Source: Streptomyces sp. Ag109_O5-10
Lineage (GTDB): Bacteria; Actinomycetota; Actinomycetes; Streptomycetales; Streptomycetaceae
Assembly: GCF_900105755.1 (NCBI RefSeq)
Contig: NZ_FNTQ01000001.1
Span: 8,990,001-9,054,000, forward strand
Direction: 5' to 3'
DNA: 64,000 bases
Part shown: positions 58,790 through 64,000 of the stretch, piece after piece
Position numbering within the stretch: the stretch's first letter is position 1
Layout: every line of letters begins with the position of its first letter
Position numbers and translations under genes: made by a program
Notes under the pieces: generated by a model
Database searches by the model: none
Seen by the model: only the letters and a program-made list of their open reading frames with translations
What the model was told of the DNA's origin: nothing

Positions 58790-59884
58790 ATGAAGCCCAC
58801 CGCACCTGCCCGTCGCACCTCCGCTCGAACCCTTCTCGCCGCCGGCCTGGTGACGAGCCTCGCCCTCGCAAGCGGCTGCACCAAGTCCGAGGACTCGAAC
58901 CCGAAGCCCTCCGCCGGCCGGCAGGACAATGCCGGCCAGGCGGTCGCCTCGCCCGGCACCGCCGCCGGCCCGACCTGCACCGTCGACGCCTACGGCGGAC
59001 GGAAAATCGACCTGAAGACCGCCACCGTCGGCTTCTCCCAGTCCGAGAAGGAGGCCAACCCCTTCCGCATCGCGGAGACCGCCTCCATCAAAGCCGAAGC
59101 CAAGGCACAGGGCGTCAGACTGCTCACCGCCAACGCCCAGTCGCAGTTCTCCAAGCAGATCAGCGACGTCCAGGACCTCATCGCCAAGGGCGCGAACCTC
59201 CTGGTCATCGCACCGCTCAACTCCGACGGCTGGGAGCCGGTGCTGCGTACCGCGGCCGCCAAACACATCCCGATCGTCACCATCGACCGCAAGATCAACG
59301 CGACGGCCTGCAAGGACTACGTGAGCTTCATCGGCTCCGACTTCACCGAGCAGGGCAAGCGGGCCGCCGACCAGATGATCGCGGCGACCGGCGGCAAGGG
59401 CGAGATCGCCGTCCTCCTCGGCTCGGCCGGCAACAACGTGACCACCGAGCGCACCAAGGGCTTCGAGGACCGCATCAAGGAGAAGGCGCCCGGCCTGAAG
59501 ATCGTGTTCCGCCAGACCGGTGAATTCGCCCGCGAGAAGGGCCAGTCGGTCACCGAGAACCTCATCCAGTCCAAGCCCGGCATCACCGGGATCTACGCCG
59601 AGAACGACGAGATGGGCCTCGGCGCCGTCAACGCCCTCAAGGGCGCGGGCAAGAAGCCCGGCGACGTCAAGATCGTGACCATCGACGGCACCCGCAACGC
59701 CGTACAGGGCATCGTGGACGGCTGGATCTCCGCGGTCATCGAGTCCAACCCGCGCTTCGGGCCGCTCGCCTTCCAGACCCTGGACACCTTCACCAAGGGC
59801 GGCAAGGTCGGGCAGGACATCGTCATCAAGGACAGTGCCTACGACAGGAGCAACGCCCAGTCGGACCTCGGCAAGGCCTACTGA
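58790..59884 (+). CDS. sugar ABC transporter substrate-binding lipoprotein
   Basis: A 364-residue lipoprotein of the ribose/galactofuranose-type binding family. A signal peptide ends in a lipobox (LALASGC, Cys about residue 30). The mature domain begins with ATVGFSQSEKEANPFR and has GANLLVIAPLNSDGWEPVL and GIYAENDEMGLGAVNAL. The overall pattern resembles E. coli YtfQ, the galactofuranose-binding protein, more than RbsB. ATG 58790 is preferred to an in-frame TTG at 58778. The ATPase gene starts one base after its stop region. It delivers a sugar to the two permeases encoded downstream. Confidence 0.9.
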   Translation: MKPTAPARRTSARTLLAAGLVTSLALASGCTKSEDSNPKPSAGRQDNAGQAVASPGTAAGPTCTVDAYGGRKIDLKTATVGFSQSEKEANPFRIAETASIKAEAKAQGVRLLTANAQSQFSKQISDVQDLIAKGANLLVIAPLNSDGWEPVLRTAAAKHIPIVTIDRKINATACKDYVSFIGSDFTEQGKRAADQMIAATGGKGEIAVLLGSAGNNVTTERTKGFEDRIKEKAPGLKIVFRQTGEFAREKGQSVTENLIQSKPGITGIYAENDEMGLGAVNALKGAGKKPGDVKIVTIDGTRNAVQGIVDGWISAVIESNPRFGPLAFQTLDTFTKGGKVGQDIVIKDSAYDRSNAQSDLGKAY

Positions 59885-59885
59885 C

Positions 59886-61403
59886 GTGCTCTCGGTCGCC
59901 CGGCTGTCCAAGACCTTCCCCGGCGTGCGCGCGCTGTCCGACGTGGACTTCACCGCGCGCGCCGGACACGTGCACGCGCTCGTCGGCGAGAACGGCGCGG
60001 GCAAGTCGACGCTGATCAAGGTGCTCACCGGCGTGTACCGGCCCGACCACGGCGAGGTGACCTACGACGGGGAGCCGGTCCGCTTCAGCACCCCGCTGCA
60101 GGCCCAGCAGGCGGGCATCTCCACCATCTACCAGGAGGTGAACCTCGTCCCGCTGATGAGCGTGGCCCGCAACCTGTTCCTCGGCCGCGAACCGCTGAAC
60201 CGGCTGGGCCTGATCGACTTCCGGCGCATGCACCGGGAGGCCGACGAGGCACTGCGCGGACTCGGCATCCGGGTCGACGTCCACCGGCCGCTGCGCGAAC
60301 TCGGCGTCGGCGCACAGCAGATGGTCGCGCTCGCCCGCGCCGTCGCCGTCGACGCCCGCGTGGTCATCATGGACGAACCGACCTCCTCGCTCGAACCACG
60401 CGAGGTGCAGACCCTGTTCGAGGTGATCCGCATGCTGCGCGAGCGCGGCGTCGCGGTCGTCTACGTCAGCCACCGCCTGGACGAACTGTACGAACTCTGC
60501 GACACGATCACCGTCCTGCGCGACGGCCGCGTCGTGCACACCGGCCCGCTCGCCGGCCTCGACCGGCTGCGGCTGGTGGCCCTGATGCTCGGCCGGGAGA
60601 TCGGCGAGGTGCGCGCGGAGGGCATGACCAAGTTCTCCGGCTCGCACGAGACCGAAGCCGAACCGGTCCTGACCGCGACGGACCTGACGGCCCGGCACCG
60701 ACTGCGCAACGTGTCGTTGTCGCTCCGCCCCGGCGAGGTCGTCGGCCTGGGCGGGCTGCTCGGCTCCGGCCGCAGCGAGACCGCGAAGGCCATCGCCGGG
60801 GCCCTGCCCACCGACACCGGCCGGGTCGCCGTCGCCGGCGTCCCGGTGCGGCCGGGCTCGACCGCCGCCGCGATCCGTGCCGGCATCAGCCTGCTGCCGG
60901 AGGACCGCAAGAGCGAGGGCATCCTGCCGGGTCTGTCGGTCCGCGAGAACATCGCGCTCGCCGCACTGCCCGGCCTGTCCCGCTTCGGCCTCGTCGACGA
61001 CGCGCGGGTCGACCGGATCGTGGAGACGTTCATGAAACGGCTCCGCATCAAGGCCGCGGGACCGCACCAGTCGGTCGGCGAACTGTCCGGCGGCAACCAG
61101 CAGAAGGTCCTGCTGGCCCGCTGGCTCGCCCTGCATCCCAAGGTCCTGCTGCTGGACGAGCCGACCCGCGGCATCGACGTCGGCGCCAAGGCCGAGGTGC
61201 AGGCGCTCATCGACGAACTCGCCGACGACGGCCTGGCCGTGCTGCTGATCTCCTCCGACACCGAGGAACTGATCGAGGGCAGCGACCGGGTGGTCGTCCT
61301 CAAGGACGGCGCCGTGGTCCGCGAGCTGACCGGCGACGCCGTCACCGAGGGCGAGCTGATGCGCGCCATCGCCGCCGTACCCGCTGGAGGGAGCGATGAC
61401 TGA
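59886..61403 (+). CDS. sugar ABC transporter ATP-binding protein
   Basis: A 505-residue double-ATPase subunit of a CUT2-type sugar importer. The first ATPase half has Walker A GENGAGKST near residues 36-44, a signature region (ELGVGAQQMVALARAVA) that departs from LSGGQ, and Walker B VVIMDEPTSSL. The second half has a degenerate Walker A (GLLGSGRSE), the intact signature LSGGNQQKV and LLLDEPTRGIDVG. Such asymmetry is normal for RbsA/YtfR-like proteins. GTG 59886 follows the binding-protein stop by one base, and its last 8 bp overlap the first permease gene. Confidence 0.92.
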   Translation: MLSVARLSKTFPGVRALSDVDFTARAGHVHALVGENGAGKSTLIKVLTGVYRPDHGEVTYDGEPVRFSTPLQAQQAGISTIYQEVNLVPLMSVARNLFLGREPLNRLGLIDFRRMHREADEALRGLGIRVDVHRPLRELGVGAQQMVALARAVAVDARVVIMDEPTSSLEPREVQTLFEVIRMLRERGVAVVYVSHRLDELYELCDTITVLRDGRVVHTGPLAGLDRLRLVALMLGREIGEVRAEGMTKFSGSHETEAEPVLTATDLTARHRLRNVSLSLRPGEVVGLGGLLGSGRSETAKAIAGALPTDTGRVAVAGVPVRPGSTAAAIRAGISLLPEDRKSEGILPGLSVRENIALAALPGLSRFGLVDDARVDRIVETFMKRLRIKAAGPHQSVGELSGGNQQKVLLARWLALHPKVLLLDEPTRGIDVGAKAEVQALIDELADDGLAVLLISSDTEELIEGSDRVVVLKDGAVVRELTGDAVTEGELMRAIAAVPAGGSDD

Positions 61404-62358
61404 ACTCACCCTGGCCCGCGGCACGCCGGACCGTGCCCGGCTGCTGCGCCTGCTCCAGGACTACGGCGTGTACACCGGCGTCCTGGTGCTGCTGCTGTTC
61501 AACTTCGCCTTCACCCCGCACTTCGCCTCCGCGGAGAACTTCCGCACCCAGGCCGTCCAGGTCGCCCCCGTCCTCATCGTCGCCCTGGGCATGGCGCTGG
61601 CGATCGGTACCGAGGGCGTCGACCTGTCGGTGGGCTCGGTGATGGCCCTGGCCACCTCCCTGCTCTCGCTCTACCTCGGCTACGGGCCCTGGATCGCCAC
61701 ACTGATCGCGGTGATCACGGGTGCCGTGGTCGGCGTCGCGAACGGCGCGCTGATCGCGTTCGTCGGCGTCCAGCCGATCGTCGCCACCCTCGCCCTGATG
61801 GTCGCCGGACGCGGCCTGGCCCTGGTCCTGCTGCCCCAGCTCAAGGACGTACACGACCCGGACCTCGCGGCACTCGGCTCCGGCGACGTCTCGGGCGTGC
61901 CCTACCTGGTCCTCATCGCCGCGGCGCTCGCCCTGCTGGTCGCGTTCGTGATGCGCCGCACCACCTTCGGACGGCAGGTCCTGGCCATCGGCGACAGCCG
62001 GGCCGCCGCCCGGCTCGCCGGACTCCCGGTACGCCGGGTCCTGGTCGTGGTCTACGTCTGCTCCGGCGCCCTCGCAGCGGTCGCGGGCGTGCTCGCCACC
62101 GCCCGCCTCGCGGCGAGCGACCCCACCTCCCTCGGCACCCTGATGGAACTCTCGGCCATCACCGCCGTGGTCGTCGGCGGCACCCCGCTCAGCGGCGGCC
62201 GGGTACGCATCGGCGGCACCGTCGCCGGTGCGGTGCTCATCCAGCTGCTCACCACCACCCTCATCAAGCACGATCTGCCGCCGTCGTGGACCCAGATCGC
62301 CCAGGCCGTGGTGATCGTCCTCGCCGTCTACGCGGCCCGGGAACGAGGCAGGCGATGA
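61396..62358 (+). CDS. sugar ABC transporter permease 1
   Basis: A 320-residue integral membrane permease of the CUT2/BPD_transp_2 family with about 8-10 segments. The EAA-like family motif region reads GTEGVDLSVGSVMALATSLLSLY near residues 73-95, and the C-terminal block contains ITAVVVGGTPLSGGRVRIGGTVAGA. Two different permeases follow the ATPase, as in the ytfQRT-yjfF galactofuranose system. Overlaps on both sides (8 bp with the ATPase, 4 bp with permease 2) show tight translational coupling. Confidence 0.92.
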   Translation: MTELTLARGTPDRARLLRLLQDYGVYTGVLVLLLFNFAFTPHFASAENFRTQAVQVAPVLIVALGMALAIGTEGVDLSVGSVMALATSLLSLYLGYGPWIATLIAVITGAVVGVANGALIAFVGVQPIVATLALMVAGRGLALVLLPQLKDVHDPDLAALGSGDVSGVPYLVLIAAALALLVAFVMRRTTFGRQVLAIGDSRAAARLAGLPVRRVLVVVYVCSGALAAVAGVLATARLAASDPTSLGTLMELSAITAVVVGGTPLSGGRVRIGGTVAGAVLIQLLTTTLIKHDLPPSWTQIAQAVVIVLAVYAARERGRR

Positions 62359-63386
62359 CCACGCAGGCCGAAGAGGCCGGAACGCCGGCCGGCACCGCGA
62401 GCCGCAAAGGCGCCGCTGCCGGGCCCACGAACCGCTCCGAGCGGCTGAGCGGACTCGCGCAGCAGCACGGTGCCCTGGTCACCCTCGTGATCGCCATGGC
62501 CGTGGCGTCGCTGAGCTTCGACACCTTCCTGACGGGCGACAACCTGGAGAACATGGCGCTGTCCTCGGCGTTCCTCGCCGTGGTCGCCCTCGGCATGACG
62601 TTCGTGATCGTCACCGGCGGCATCGACCTGTCGGTGGGCTCGCTGTTCGCCCTCGGCGGCGTCCTCGCCGCCTGGGGCTCGCGGTACGGCACCGTGGTGG
62701 CCCTGCTGCTGCCGCTCGCCGTCTGCGGACTGATCGGCCTGGTCAACGGAGTGCTCATCGCACGGGTCCGGCTCGCGCCGTTCATCGTCACCCTGGCGGC
62801 GATGCTGGGCGCCCGGGGCATCCTGCTGGCCGTCACCGACGAGGGCTCGACGACCTACCTCGTCGACAAGGACTCCTTCTTCGCCACCCTCGGGCAGAGC
62901 TCCCTGGCCGGCATCGGTGTGCCCGTCTGGATCACCGTGGCGCTGTTCGTGCTCGGCGCCGTCGTGCTGCGCCGGACCAGGTTCGGGCAGTACGTCTACG
63001 CGGTCGGCGGCAACGAGGACGCGGGAGCCCTGATGGGCGCGCCGGTGGCCCGGACGAAGATCTCCGTCTACACCCTCTCCGGGCTGTGCGCCGGGCTCGC
63101 CGGCGCGCTCAACGCGGCCTGGCTGCTGTCCGGCGTGACCATCCTCGGAAACGGCATGGAACTGGAGGCCATCTCGGCCGTGGTCATCGGCGGCACGCTG
63201 CTCAGCGGCGGTTCCGGCTTCATCAGCGGCTCCCTGGTCGGAGTGCTGCTGCTGAAGGTCATCCAGAACGTGATCAACCAGATCGGCTCGCTCGACTCCG
63301 CCTACCAGCAGGTCGTCAGCGGAGCGTTCCTGGCCGTGGTGGTAGTGGCCCAGACCTGGCTGGGCCGGAGACGGAGAGTGCTGTGA
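62355..63386 (+). CDS. sugar ABC transporter permease 2
   Basis: A 343-residue paralogue of permease 1 with the same family blocks (VTGGIDLSVGSLFALGGVLAAW near residues 92-113; ISAVVIGGTLLSGGSGFISGSLVG near the end). It has a charged cytoplasmic N-terminal tail of about 35 residues. It probably pairs with permease 1 as a heterodimer. ATG 62355 overlaps the previous stop (ATGA), and its stop overlaps the GTG of the next gene. Confidence 0.92.
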   Translation: MTTQAEEAGTPAGTASRKGAAAGPTNRSERLSGLAQQHGALVTLVIAMAVASLSFDTFLTGDNLENMALSSAFLAVVALGMTFVIVTGGIDLSVGSLFALGGVLAAWGSRYGTVVALLLPLAVCGLIGLVNGVLIARVRLAPFIVTLAAMLGARGILLAVTDEGSTTYLVDKDSFFATLGQSSLAGIGVPVWITVALFVLGAVVLRRTRFGQYVYAVGGNEDAGALMGAPVARTKISVYTLSGLCAGLAGALNAAWLLSGVTILGNGMELEAISAVVIGGTLLSGGSGFISGSLVGVLLLKVIQNVINQIGSLDSAYQQVVSGAFLAVVVVAQTWLGRRRRVL

Positions 63387-64000
63387 AATTTTTCTCGTCG
63401 AGATCCCGCCGCACGCCGGTCGCCGCGGTGGTGGCCGGCGCGCTGGCGGGGCTCTGCCTGGTCACACCGGGCGTCGCGGCTGCGGGCTCCGCGCCCGCCA
63501 GGACACGTACCGCCACGGTGCGCGTGGACGACGCCCGGTTCGAGGTCCTGTCACCGACGTTGATCCGGACCGAGTACTCCGGAGACGGCCACTTCGAGGA
63601 CCGTGCCACCTTCAACGCGATCGGCCGGGACTCCTTCACCCCGCCGCACTACACCTCGTCCGTGAGCGACGGTGTCCTGACCATCTCCACCAGCGCCATG
63701 ACCCTGCGCTACCGGGTCGGCTCCGGCCCGTTCGACGCCGACAACCTGACCACCTCCTTCAAGGCGGGCCGGACTCCGGTGCTGGCGGCGCCCTGGCAGC
63801 ACGACGTCTGCGCCGTCGGCGCGCTGTGCGAGGCCGAGGACCAGCAGTACGACGGTCCGGGCCTCGCCGCCGACCACGGCGGATTCACCGGCAAGGGCTT
63901 CCTCGCCGGATTCGAGGTCGACAACAACTCCCTCGAAGCGGACATGAGTTCACCGGCCTCAGGCACCTACGACCTCGCCGTGCGCTACGCCAACGCCGTG
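63383..64000 (+). CDS. secreted GH31-like glycoside hydrolase (partial, cut by window end)
   Basis: The first 206 codons of a secreted enzyme are present. A Sec signal (VAAVVAGALAGLCLVTPGVAA) is followed by a GH31-like N-terminal domain (VRVDDARFEVLSPTLIRTEYSGDGHFEDRATF) and then an inserted CBM-like region (AEDQQYDGPG through SGTYDLAVRYANAV). The catalytic barrel lies beyond the window, so GH31 is a likely but unproven assignment. The GTG start overlaps the permease stop (GTGA), so the enzyme belongs to the transporter operon and probably releases the sugar that is imported, an alpha-linked one if GH31 is right. Confidence 0.75.
   Translation, partial: MKFFSSRSRRTPVAAVVAGALAGLCLVTPGVAAAGSAPARTRTATVRVDDARFEVLSPTLIRTEYSGDGHFEDRATFNAIGRDSFTPPHYTSSVSDGVLTISTSAMTLRYRVGSGPFDADNLTTSFKAGRTPVLAAPWQHDVCAVGALCEAEDQQYDGPGLAADHGGFTGKGFLAGFEVDNNSLEADMSSPASGTYDLAVRYANAV

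Noticed and set aside
1..64000. rRNA, tRNA, prophage, insertion sequence or replication origin
   Set aside because: I saw no cloverleaf, transposase, integrase, terminal inverted repeats or DnaA-box cluster; absence is judged by eye only and a covariance-model search would be decisive.

Overview
The window is high-GC actinobacterial chromosome, almost certainly Streptomyces. Third-codon positions are nearly all G or C, which produces long spurious ORFs on the opposite strand of most genes. GTG and TTG starts are common. There are many secreted carbohydrate-active enzymes with Tat or Sec signals and ricin or discoidin modules, a SpoIIE-type PP2C phosphatase, an ECF41-type sigma factor, and no rRNA, tRNA, CRISPR or phage genes that I could see.

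Region 1 (1-8400) is an aerobic phenylacetate locus: a GNAT acetyltransferase, divergent paaI-paaK and paaJ, then paaABCDE with mostly overlapping start/stop codons. It makes phenylacetyl-CoA, epoxidises it and has the terminal thiolase. The beta-oxidation genes expected between paaJ and paaA have collapsed into a 218-bp scar that joins the start of an enoyl-CoA hydratase to the end of a 3-hydroxyacyl-CoA dehydrogenase. A frameshifted, truncated TetR gene follows paaE. Related 18-bp operator-like sequences precede both paa transcription units.

Region 2 (8400-20600) holds a DUF1684 gene, a small membrane protein, an NmrA-like oxidoreductase and an ECF41 sigma factor. The DUF1684 and NmrA-like genes are preceded by the same promoter-like element (TGTCACA-N16-GGTC), suggesting one regulon. 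Then come a Tat-exported purple acid phosphatase, an unusual FHA-FAD oxidoreductase fusion, a Tat-exported phospholipase C-type phosphoesterase, an L,D-transpeptidase lipoprotein, and a divergent EamA transporter/MarR pair with two operator-like palindromes exactly 21 bp apart.

Region 3 (20600-34000) has a GH54 arabinofuranosidase with two ricin modules, a decaying ProP-like transporter with an in-frame stop plus a frameshift, a catalase, a small secreted peptide, a DUF485/acetate-symporter-like pair, an orphan type III polyketide synthase with intact Cys-His-Asn, a PAS-GAF-SpoIIE-ATPase phosphatase and a DUF4177 protein.

Region 4 (34000-64000) is dominated by polysaccharide breakdown: a 1424-residue GH87 alpha-1,3-glucanase, a DUF1996 plus clan-A glycosidase operon followed by a LacI regulator, GH16 and GH127 enzymes, a PA14-GH2 enzyme divergent from a second LacI regulator, and a sugar ABC transporter operon (binding protein, ATPase, two permeases) running into a GH31-like enzyme cut by the window end. 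Two palindromic motifs tie these together. Motif A (GAGAGCGCTCTC) lies before the DUF1996 operon, the first lacI and the ABC operon. Motif B (core CAACGTTG) lies before GH127, between GH2 and the second lacI, and before the ABC operon. The ABC operon carries both. Between these lie an aminoglycoside phosphotransferase-like kinase, an MFS transporter with a TetR-type palindrome, two SDR enzymes with an NTF2-like protein, an M15-like secreted protein and several gene remnants.
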